Assembly (NCBI RefSeq): GCF_964204645.1
Contig: NC_134033.1
Location: 1-64,000 of the forward strand
DNA: 64,000 bases
Origin: Tubulanus polymorphus
Taxonomy: Eukaryota > Nemertea > Palaeonemertea > Tubulaniformes > Tubulanidae
Direction: 5' to 3'
Below are positions 1-6,849 of this stretch, piece by piece; position 1 is the stretch's first letter; every line of letters starts with the position of its first letter. A program made the translations under genes and the position numbers. The notes below the pieces were generated by a model. It made no database searches. It was not told the DNA's origin and was given only the letters and a program-made list of their open reading frames with translations.

Positions 1-180
1 GGTGGTGGATTGCTTTTCGGTATCCCTAACTCTAATACCTTCCGGCAGGTGGAGTTAGCCGGCTTTCCCGCTGCCAGTGTCACAGTGGGGTTCTGAAAAG
101 ATATCAGTTAATTACTCTCGATTAATTGTGGTGGGTTAATCTGAAGAACACAAAAACATTAATTGATACTCTGATTGGTT
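1..180. other. Unidentified sequence distal to the telomere repeat tract
   Basis: This stretch has no open frame worth calling and no family I recognise. It is GC-richer around positions 40-100, where short complementary arms (CCGGC at 42-46 with GCCGG at 58-62, and GGCAG at 44-48 with CTGCC at 71-75) could form alternative hairpins. The rest is AT-rich with repeated TTAATT words. It lies on the side of the telomere tract where the chromosome should end, so it may be one end of an element inserted into telomere repeats. That is inference from position only; no reverse transcriptase or poly(A) is visible. Confidence 0.4.
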
Positions 181-206
181 CCCCTAACCTATACCTCTAA
201 ACCTAA
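181..206. repeat. Degenerate telomere-like repeats at the distal edge of the tract
   Basis: Imperfect CCTAA-like units (CCCCTAA, CCTATA, CCTCTAA, ACCTAA) lead into the perfect array. The decay is on the outer side, which is unusual for a free chromosome end and suggests the tract is internal or bordered by inserted sequence. Confidence 0.7.
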
Positions 207-1919
207 CCCTAACCCTAACCCTAACCCTAACCCTAACCCTAACCCTAACCCTAACCCTAACCCTAACCCTAACCCTAACCCTAACCCTAACCCAACCCTA
301 ACCCTAACCCTAACCCTAACCCTAACCCTAACCCTAACCCTAACCCTAACCCTAACCCTAACCCTAACCCTAACCCTAACCCTAACCCTAACCCTAACCC
401 TAACCCTAACCCTAACCCTAACCCTAACCCTAACCCTAACCCTAACCCTAACCCTAACCCTAACCCTAACCCTAACCCTAACCCTAACCCTAACCCTAAC
501 CCTAACCCTAACCCTAACCCTAACCCTAACCCTAACCCTAACCCTAACCCTAACCCTAACCCTAACCCTAACCCTAACCCTAACCCTAACCCTAACCCTA
601 ACCCTAACCCTAACCCTAACCCTAACCTAACCTAACCCTAACCCTAACCCTAACCCTAACCCTAACCCTAACCCTAACCCTAACCCTAACCCTAACCCTA
701 ACCCTAACCCTAACCCTAACCCTAACCCTAACCCTAACCCTAACCCTAACCCTAACCCTAACCCTAACCCTAACCCTAACCCTAACCCTAACCCTAACCC
801 TAACCCTAACCCTAACCCTAACCCTAACCCTAACCCTAACCCTAACCCTAACCCTAACCCTAACCCTAACCCTAACCCTAACCCTAACCCTAACCCTAAC
901 CCTAACCCTAACCCTAACCCTAACCCTAACCCTAACCCTAACCCTAACCCTAACCCTAACCCTAACCCTAACCCTAACCCTAACCCTAACCCTAACCCTA
1001 ACCCTAACCCTAACCCTAACCCTAACCCTAACCCTAACCCTAACCCTAACCCTAACCCTAACCCTAACCCTAACCCTAACCCTAACCCTAACCCTAACCC
1101 TAACCCTAACCCTAACCCTAACCCTAACCCTAACCCTAACCCTAACCCTAACCCTAACCCTAACCCTAACCCTAACCCTAACCCTAACCCTAACCCTAAC
1201 CCTAACCCTAACCCTAACCCTAACCCTAACCCTAACCCTAACCCTAACCCTAACCCTAACCCTAACCCTAACCCTAACCCTAACCCTAACCCTAACCCTA
1301 ACCCTAACCCTAACCCTAACCCTAACCCTAACCCTAACCCTAACCCTAACCCTAACCCTAACCCTAACCCTAACCCTAACCCTAACCCTAACCCTAACCC
1401 TAACCCTAACCCTAACCCTAACCCTAACCCTAACCCTAACCCTAACCCTAACCCTAACCCTAACCCTAACCCTAACCCTAACCCTAACCCTAACCCTAAC
1501 CCTAACCCTAACCCTAACCCTAACCCTAACCCTAACCCTAACCCTAACCCTAACCCTAACCCTAACCCTAACCCTAACCCTAACCCTAACCCTAACCCTA
1601 ACCCTAACCCTAACCCTAACCCTAACCCTAACCCTAACCCTAACCCTAACCCTAACCCTAACCCTAACCCTAACCCTAACCCTAACCCTAACCCTAACCC
1701 TAACCCTAACCCTAACCCTAACCCTAACCCTAACCCTAACCCTAACCCTAACCCTAACCCTAACCCTAACCCTAACCCTAACCCTAACCCTAACCCTAAC
1801 CCTAACCCTAACCCTAACCCTAACCCTAACCCTAACCCTAACCCTAACCCTAACCCTAACCCTAACCCTAACCCTAACCCTAACCCTAACCCTAACCCTA
1901 ACCCTAACCCTAACCCTAA
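207..1919 (-). repeat. Telomeric repeat tract (CCCTAA)n, i.e. TTAGGG on the minus strand
   Basis: The tract is 14 perfect CCCTAA hexamers (207-290), one pentamer CCCAA (291-295), 55 perfect hexamers (296-625), two pentamers CCTAA (626-630 and 631-635), and 214 uninterrupted hexamers (636-1919). This gives 283 hexamers in 1,713 bp. The G-rich strand runs leftward, as expected for a left chromosome end. TTAGGG is the telomere repeat of vertebrates and many invertebrates. Apparent open frames on either strand here are only translations of the repeat. Confidence 0.97.
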
Positions 1920-1982
1920 CCCTAGCCTTATCCCATTAAACCCTAGCCTTATCCCATTAAACCCTAGCCTTATCCCATTAAA
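1920..1982. repeat. Three tandem copies of a 21 bp telomere-derived repeat
   Basis: Three identical 21 bp units start at 1920, 1941 and 1962. Each begins CCCTAGCC, has TTATCCC in the middle and ends ATTAAA, so it can be read as three or four mutated telomere hexamers amplified together. It directly abuts the last perfect hexamer. This is the proximal transition from telomere to subtelomere. Confidence 0.9.
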
Positions 1983-2100
1983 CCCTAGCTTGCAATTAAT
2001 CAGAATCATGTATGTAATTAGAGAATTGGAGAATTAGCCTTATCCCATTAACCCTAGCTTAATCAGAATCATGAATGTAATTAGAGAATTAGAGTATTAG
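1983..2100. repeat. Two copies of an AT-rich subtelomeric repeat
   Basis: Copy one (1983-2037) and copy two (2052-2100) both start CCCTAGCTT and share the words AATCAGAATCATG and ATGTAATTAGAGAATT. They differ by a few substitutions and by a short insertion after CTT in the first copy. A 14 bp remnant of the 21 bp repeat (2038-2051) separates them, so the two repeat types were duplicated together. Confidence 0.85.
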
Positions 2101-2126
2101 TGAAGTACGAGTGAAAATCTGTCAAC

Positions 2127-2203
2127 CACCGACACCGGGACTCGAACCACGGATGTCTCGCTTGCAAGGCAGGCGATGCTCTACCACTTGAGCTATCGGG
2201 GCG
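2127..2203 (-). tRNA. tRNA-like sequence (Ala-UGC-like), probably a pseudogene or tRNA-derived SINE head
   Basis: On the minus strand the sequence has a D-arm with perfectly paired GCTC/GAGC stems, an anticodon-loop candidate CTTGCAA (plus-strand 2162-2168, anticodon TGC) and a perfect RNA polymerase III B box, GGTTCGAGTCC (plus-strand 2138-2148). The A-box region TAGCTCAAGTGG lies at 2184-2195. Against a working tRNA: about three extra bases lie between the D-arm and the anticodon stem, that stem contains a mismatch, the T-stem has two mismatches, and the acceptor strands pair only when shifted. The good promoter boxes with a poor fold fit a tRNA-derived retroposon or decayed gene. It would be transcribed toward the telomere. 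Confidence 0.5.
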
Positions 2204-2329
2204 ACTTGCTTGTTTTGATTCGTTCTAAGCCTTCTAGCACAGACTAGAGAACACAGATAGAGATTTGGTGGCTCTTGACCATTAATTACACACCTAATTA
2301 TTAACTCATTGACAATGCCTTTTCATAGG
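2204..2329. other. Intergenic, no recognisable feature
   Basis: This is moderately AT-rich sequence between the tRNA-like element and the diverged repeat pair. I see no open frame, repeat or motif in it that I can support. Confidence 0.5.
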
Positions 2330-2920
2330 TTGTACACTTGCGTAAGGGTCTCTTCTCTCTGCCTGCAAAGTTTCAAGCTACTTCGATCATCCTTAACGGA
2401 ATTAAAACAAGTTTTAAGGGGTTGTTTTCAGTTCTGGACAGAGTATTTTCGCGTATTTTCACCTATCTCCGACACTAATTTTTCCAACCTAGGCTCAACA
2501 GAAGCCCGCATCCGAGGATTTTATGTTTCTATACATACTATAGGGCCCTTTCTAAATACCTGAAATACCTCAGAGCCCTGAGCTTTCTAGAAAGGGTCTT
2601 GCAACCCCCTGAAATGTGGTCGCACGGCCGTCTGAGACCCCTGGTAAATCCGTGCACCAAAAGGTAGAAAGGGGTGACTTGCAGGTCTAGGGTCCTTTTT
2701 ATAAGGTTTGCACACTTTGATTAGACCCTCCCCTAGGTCCCTGAGAAGTTTCAGAGCCCTAGGGTCACTATTAAGGTCGTAGGAGATGTTAGAAGAGGGG
2801 TCGTTTTTCACGTTTTTCATGTCTCGACTTAGTGTATTTTCGCGTATTTTGACACTGATTTTTCGCGTTGGGTCCACACAGACCCAATGGACCCCACACC
2901 CAGGGTTTTTATGGTTTTGT
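2330..2920. repeat. Two diverged tandem copies of a roughly 380-390 bp unknown repeat
   Basis: The 17 bp word GTATTTTCGCGTATTTT occurs at 2443-2459 and again at 2834-2850. In both places it is followed within about 30 bp by GACACT(A/G)ATTTTT and preceded by an AAGTTTCA block (near 2368 and 2747). The spacing is 378-391 bp, so a unit was duplicated and has since diverged by substitutions and indels. The two open frames of 84 and 117 codons lying across it (plus strand 2309-2563, minus strand 2587-2940) resemble no protein family I know and are probably chance frames. The repeat may be a non-coding end of an unidentified transposon. Confidence 0.6.
2546..2596. other. Nested inverted repeat (potential hairpin)
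   Basis: Nine-base arms CCCTTTCTA (2546-2554) and TAGAAAGGG (2588-2596) are perfectly complementary. They enclose a second inverted repeat, CTCAG (2569-2573) and CTGAG (2578-2582), with a four-base loop. A stem of this kind can be a transposon terminus or a transcript end structure. The function is unknown. Confidence 0.5.
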
Positions 2921-3004
2921 ATCAATACGCCTAAACCCATCTTTTCAGATTGAATCCATCAACTTCAGAAGCATAAGTAGTCAGAAAATTCTGAATCTTT
3001 CAAT
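2921..3004. repeat. Isolated fragment of the 102 bp satellite
   Basis: About 84 bp here match the satellite that otherwise begins at 6850. It includes the CATCTTTTCAGATTGAATCC core and the rare variant words CAACTTCAGAAGC and AAGTAGTCAG. Within the array that variant recurs only near 12,490, 21,270, 53,320 and 60,460. The match stops after CTGAATCTTTCAA. Its position shows that the 3005-6849 transposon block is flanked by satellite on both sides. Confidence 0.9.
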
Positions 3005-3293
3005 GTCATGACCCATATGCTATATTTTAAATTTCAATATATTATAAGTTACAGTCTATGGTTTTGTATACAGTATTCTCGAGTTGGCATCCAGTCAGAC
3101 CACAAACTATTCCCAATCAACTGTAAAATGTTAACCAACCATATAATCATGTACGCTACAGTCCTCTGAATAATGCCGTTAGTCAGTCGACTTCATATTA
3201 CTACAACGTGTTGGTCGTTTACTTTGGGTCCGCCTTGCTTTGGGTCCGCCACATTCCGGACATTTGGTCCCTCGAGCCTCTACTATTAGTGAA
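3005..3293. other. Non-coding leader of the BEL/Pao relic, possibly LTR-derived
   Basis: This is AT-rich sequence without an open frame. Near its right end the 13 bp word CTTTGGGTCCGCC is directly repeated at 3222-3234 and 3238-3250. The following CATTTGGTCC segment lies about 30 bp before the gag-like frame, where an LTR end and primer-binding site would be expected. No second LTR copy is visible in the window, so the LTR interpretation is weak. Confidence 0.3.
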
Positions 3294-3660
3294 ATGGAAA
3301 AAATGGAGAAATTCAAAGCGTCTCGTGCAGCTCACCGAGGACAATTTACTAAGCTGAAGTCTAAATGTGATCTAAATGTGTGTAAGGTACGTCATTTTTG
3401 AAAAATATGAATTCAAAATTAGAACTCTTAGAAAGTTTGGACTGTCAAATCTTAGAGGAAGCGGATGTCTATCACATCTTATACAGACTTAGTTGTCGAA
3501 TTCGACGAGTATATTTGAGAACGGAAGCTTGAGGTGGACACATTAGAAATGGCTTTCAGTGAGCTGGCATTAAGGATGAAAGCTTCAACCACAAATTCAC
3601 AAAATTTGAGGGGCGCTAATAGTCAGTCGATTGGGTGTTCAACCAATTGGCAAAGAATTA
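3294..3660 (+). pseudogene. BEL/Pao retrotransposon gag N-terminal relic
   Basis: Gag is the structural protein of the retrotransposon particle. An ATG at 3294 opens a 35-codon frame containing the basic segment ASRAAHRGQFTKLKSK, which resembles the N-terminus of BEL/Pao Gag. After a stop (3399-3401) a second frame (3410-3532) reads LELLESLDCQILEEAD, an acidic helical segment typical of the same region. A third short frame (roughly 3535-3660) continues with FSELALRMK. Three frames and several stops in 370 bp show a dead copy. The rest of Gag, normally several hundred residues before the protease, is missing, so an internal deletion separates this from the protease relic. The assignment rests on remembered family features and is moderately secure. 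Confidence 0.6.
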
Positions 3661-4230
3661 ATTAGTACAGGTAGTTTTGGATCTAACGTGCCGAGTAATC
3701 AAGAAGTTGACGTAGTTAGCATTAAAGTTACATGTAATGATAATTCAATAGAAATAATCGAAGCTTTAGTCATCCCCTTGATCACTTGACCCTTAGTTAA
3801 TTTCCAATTCAATCTAAGCAAAATTCCGGAATTCAATGGGTTGAGGTTGGCACGTTTTTGTACGTCTAATAAGATCGATATTCTAATCGGTAGTGATTAC
3901 TATTACAAATTCATTCAGTCCAATCTAATTAAATCTTCAACTGGACCTGCAGCATTAGATTCCAGATTAGGGTACATTATATCTGGACCTGTATTTTATG
4001 AATTTAATTCTAGTCGTTCTGAGACAAATGAGCGTTTTTTGAACCTGAAGAGAATTATTGGAGTCTTGAAACTATTGGTATACAACCAACTACACTGCAA
4101 GAGAATTTCTTTGAAAACTATTGTACCAATTATATTTCTAAGTCAGATAATATGTACATTGCCAGATTGCCCTGGGAAAGTGGGCTTTCAGATCAGAGAT
4201 CGAAGGTCGAGACACCACTCATCACCACAA
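3661..4230 (+). pseudogene. BEL/Pao retrotransposon protease (DUF1758-like) and start of pol, decayed
   Basis: The product would be the aspartyl protease that cuts the retrotransposon polyprotein. Frame 1 is open from 3661 except for a TGA at 3787-3789 and runs to about 4060. It reads IDILIGSDYYYKF, then GPAALDSRLGYIISGPV, the hallmark C-terminal half of the BEL/Pao retropepsin (D-x-L-I-G-x-D-Y ... S-x-L-G-x-x-x-S-G-P). After 4068 homology continues in frame 3 (ETIGIQ ... YIARLPWESG), which matches the linker leading into reverse transcriptase, so there is a frameshift near 4060. No reverse transcriptase, RNase H or integrase follows; the element is cut off at about 4230 where unrelated sequence starts. 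The ATG at 3841 is simply inside the relic. Same strand as the polymerase relic downstream. Confidence 0.8.
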
Positions 4231-4250
4231 GTAATTTTTTTTCTTTATAA

Positions 4251-4796
4251 ATGGGGGAGAATGAACACCAGACAGAAAACAATAATGTTATTAAATATCA
4301 ATATTATTGTCCATATTGTAAAAAATACATTGATAAATCTCAGAAATCGCGTCATGAAAAATCTGCAAATCATATAAAAAATGTTATAGATTTTGAAACT
4401 CCAGAAAATTCCAATGAAAGAAAAGAACGATTAGTAAATATGAATGTGGATGAAATAAAATGTGAAGTTTGTGATGAATCTATAACAAAAAGGAATTACA
4501 ATAGACATCTCGAAACAGAAAAACACCATCCAAATTTGAGAAATAATGTTTTAGGAATAGATTATTTTGATGATAAACCTCAACAAGTAAAAAAACCAAC
4601 TTCAAAAACTAAATCCATTTCAAATAAACCTTACATGGAAAATGTTAGAAATTATATTGATTCACTAGAAATAAAAGATACAATTGAAATATTAGAAACA
4701 TTACGTAGTAAAATTGGTCCTGCAGCTATTATATTTACATTTTTTAAAGTTACAACAATAGAAGATTATAGTAAATTTAATGAAATAATAGAATAA
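4251..4796 (+). pseudogene. N-terminal segment of the polymerase relic with two C2H2 zinc fingers (181 codons)
   Basis: The start chosen is the ATG at 4251, preceded by a TATA-like CTTTATAAA at 4242-4250 that may be coincidental. Two fingers share exactly the same spacing, C-x2-C-x11-H-x5-H: C20, C23, H35, H41 and C71, C74, H86, H92. They are followed by a lysine-rich linker, then a helical stretch with ETLRSKIGPAA and a short hydrophobic strand. Fingers at this place are known in polymerase B proteins of invertebrate Polinton-like elements. The stop at 4794 is probably a mutation, because family-like sequence continues in the same frame for about 60 bp. If the stop were genuine this would be a separate small nucleic-acid-binding protein. 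Confidence 0.65.
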
Positions 4797-4815
4797 ATAA
4801 CAGATTTGATAACAG

Positions 4816-5583
4816 ATGTTGAATATCCAAAAATTAGTATCTCTGGGAAAGTTTTTAAAGTCAGAAGATAAAATGGATTATAATATTCAAACACTCTCTG
4901 AAGAAATAATTTCAAAAACACAAATAAAAGAGAAGTTAGAAAAAATATTTAATGAATTTAAACGTCATATTGAAGAAAGATATTTTGAGGGTTCTAGTTT
5001 AACATTGAATGAAATTATATTTATAGATTTAAATGTTTATAATACAAAAAGAAATAAAACATCAAAAAGTAATAAAATGTTTAAAAATGATTCAAACTTT
5101 ACTACAGAAAAGGATAATTAAGCATCATCTTTTATTAAATTACCATTTACAACAAAAGCAGTAATAAATATTCAAAATGAAGATAATAAATGTTTTCTAT
5201 GGTCAATTATTAGTTGCTTACATCCAACTCAGGAAAATGTTTGTAGAATAACAGATTACCGGAACTATGAAACATTATATAAAATTGATCAATATCCAGT
5301 AACTATAAAAATGATTCCTAAAATAGAAAAAGTTAATAATTCAAAAATAAATATATTTGAATTAATGCAATTACCAGAGACAAAAGGTGAAAATATTGAA
5401 GATTATACATTGGAAGCTTTATATTTAACAGAATATTATGATGATGAAAATGCTATAGATTTGTTATATTACAAAAAAGATGAAAATGAACATTATATGT
5501 GGTTAAAACAAATGGATTTATTCTTTAGAACAGAAAGTGATCATCATCATAAAATTTATCTATGTAGAAAAATGTTTATCTAA
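4816..5583 (+). pseudogene. Middle segment of the polymerase relic (conserved region before the exonuclease)
   Basis: One frame runs through the whole interval with a single TAA at 5119-5121. Recognisable family words are EGSSLTLNEIIF, then AVINIQNEDNKCFLWSII and IPKIEKVNN, which correspond to the block found N-terminal of the exonuclease in Polinton-type polymerases of invertebrates. Toward the end HYMWLKQM and a partial cysteine motif appear. The frame is lost in a run of five A residues (5568-5572), consistent with a one-base slip. The function of this region in the family is not established; it may be a protein-priming or regulatory domain. Confidence 0.7.
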
Positions 5584-5657
5584 ATTTATGACTGAGAATA
5601 CATTATTAAAACATAAAGAATTATGTGATAATAAAGATCTTTGTAAATTAATAAATA

Positions 5658-6365
5658 ATGCCAACAGAAAAAGATTATAAATTGAAAATTACTAATCATA
5701 AATTTAAGAATATTGTTCCATTTGTAATTTATGGGGATTTTGAATCGTTGAATAAAGAATTAACTGATCAAGATAGAAAAGAAATATATAAGAAAAAGCA
5801 ATTATTAAAATCAATGGATAAAGGAAATGAATTAAATGAAGACACAATACAAGACCCGCCAATTATAAATACAATTAAAAAAGTTCATCAAAGAGCTGCT
5901 GCTTATGGAATTTATATAAAATCAAATTATCCTAAATTACATGAAAGTAAATATATTTCTTTTAGAGGTGAAGATGTAGTTAATAATTTTTGTAACAAAA
6001 TAATTGAATTAGAAAGTGATTTGGCAGAATTATTAAACAAAAATAAAAGAATAGTTATGACGAAAGAAGATGAAATTGATTTTAATTATGCAACTCATTG
6101 TTGTTATTGTGAAAAACGTTTTTATTCATTTGATAAAAAAGTTAGAGATCATGATCATTTAAATTCAGAATATCGTGAGGCTGCTCATGAAGATTGTAAT
6201 TTACAAGCTAAAAAAGTAAATTTCGTTCCAATATTATTTCATTTATCGGGCTATGATACCCATCTATTTATAAAACAATTATCGGGAAAATTGGGCGCAA
6301 TTAATCAAGAAATAGAAGAATATAATGCTATGAATGGTGTAAATGTAAGAAAATATGATTTTTAA
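5658..6365 (+). pseudogene. Exonuclease domain segment of the polymerase relic with HNH-like zinc insertion (235 codons)
   Basis: This is the longest uninterrupted piece. Exonuclease motif I is seen as YGDFES (D27, E29), the 3'-5' proofreading metal site of family B polymerases. A zinc/HNH-like insertion follows: C148-x2-C151, RDHDH at 163-167 and H177-x2-C180-N181, resembling the endonuclease VII fold found inside these polymerases. LSGYD at 196-200 is exonuclease motif II; the asparagine usually just before LSGYD is absent here, a further probable lesion. The stop at 6363 is likely a mutation because the same frame stays open and family-like beyond it. Confidence 0.8.
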
Positions 6366-6598
6366 CTATTAGCTAAAACATCTGAAAATTATATTTCATT
6401 TCAATTTGGTTGCATTAGATTTTTAGATTCTTATAGATTTCGAGCAAGTTCATTAGATATTTTATCAAAAAGTTTACTTGATAATGATTTTGTTATAACT
6501 CGATATTATTATCCAAATGAACAAGATTTTAAATTATTGGTATAAAGGTGCAATTCCTTATTCATTTTATAAAACACACAATGATTTTAGAATATGAA
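6366..6598 (+). pseudogene. Last recognisable piece of the polymerase relic
   Basis: The frame open beyond the 6363 stop reads SFQFGCIRFLDSYRF and SSLDILSKSL, the conserved segment between exonuclease motifs II and III. It ends at 6543-6545. A short family-like stretch (GAIPYSF) then appears in another frame up to a TGA at about 6598. Beyond that no polymerase sequence is visible; the palm domain has been lost. Confidence 0.7.
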
Positions 6599-6849
6599 GC
6601 TGCAGTTAGGGGTAGGGGTACCCGAATGACCCGAAAGTAGGTCGATTTTTTTGACATTTTGGAGGCCCCTAACGACCCCAGAATAGCTAGATCATCAGAA
6701 ACAAGCTGAATCATCATATTCTAGTGTAGGGAAGCGTATTAGACCGTCTAGAAGTTTGAGAACCCAATATTTTTTGAAAAAATTTTTTTTTCGAAATAAA
6801 GTTAGCAAATCTCAGGATCTGGTTTTTAGATAAGTCGCATGGAAAGAGT
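6599..6849. other. Unidentified sequence between the polymerase relic and the satellite
   Basis: No credible gene is present. A G-rich, telomere-like run TTAGGGGTAGGGGT sits at 6606-6619 immediately after the polymerase relic, followed by GTACCCGAATGACCCG. Long T and A runs occur around 6640 and 6770-6800. A 69-codon minus-strand frame that overlaps the satellite edge has no recognisable feature. This may be the end of another mobile element or a rearrangement junction. Confidence 0.4.

Larger units (their letters stand above)
4251..6598 (+). pseudogene. Polinton/Maverick-type DNA polymerase B gene, 5' portion, multiply disrupted
   Basis: In Polintons and adintovirus-like elements this gene encodes the protein-primed family B polymerase that copies the element. 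Here successive segments carry, in order, two C2H2 fingers, a conserved N-terminal region, exonuclease motif I, a zinc-binding HNH-like insertion and exonuclease motif II. Breaks seen: in-frame stops at 4794-4796, 5119-5121 and 6363-6365, and changes of reading frame near 4860, 5570, 5650 and 6540. Homology ends at about 6598, before the polymerase motifs that hold the catalytic aspartates, so no enzyme could be made even without the other lesions. No integrase, ATPase, capsid gene or long terminal inverted repeat of a complete Polinton is seen nearby. Third codon positions are strongly A/T, unlike the BEL/Pao relic upstream, which fits a separate origin. Confidence 0.8.

Noticed and set aside
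1-110. Self-cleaving ribozyme at the start of a retroelement
   Set aside because: Complementary arms exist, but the core pattern of HDV-like or hammerhead ribozymes could not be matched by eye.
175-2009. Long open frames on both strands (151 and 460 codons) in the telomere region
   Set aside because: They are translations of CCCTAA/TTAGGG repeats; a six-base repeat has no stop in some frames. No gene.
2127-2203. A functional tRNA-Ala gene
   Set aside because: Extra bases before the anticodon stem, two T-stem mismatches and poor acceptor pairing argue against a working tRNA; kept only as tRNA-like.
2309-2940. Two open frames of 84 and 117 codons, on opposite strands
   Set aside because: They lie over the diverged non-coding repeat pair, resemble no protein family, and one runs into the satellite fragment.
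3250-3285. Retroelement primer-binding site at TGGTCCCTCGAGCC
   Set aside because: TGG is positioned plausibly, but the following bases do not match the 3' end of a tRNA I can recognise, and no LTR pair defines the boundary.
3841-4377. A complete 178-codon protein starting at 3841
   Set aside because: The start lies inside the protease relic, and the frame leaves the family homology near 4060; the last 100 codons are out of frame.
3005-6849. A complete Polinton or complete LTR retrotransposon
   Set aside because: There is no integrase, reverse transcriptase, capsid, ATPase, terminal inverted repeats or pair of LTRs; only 5' parts of two elements are seen.
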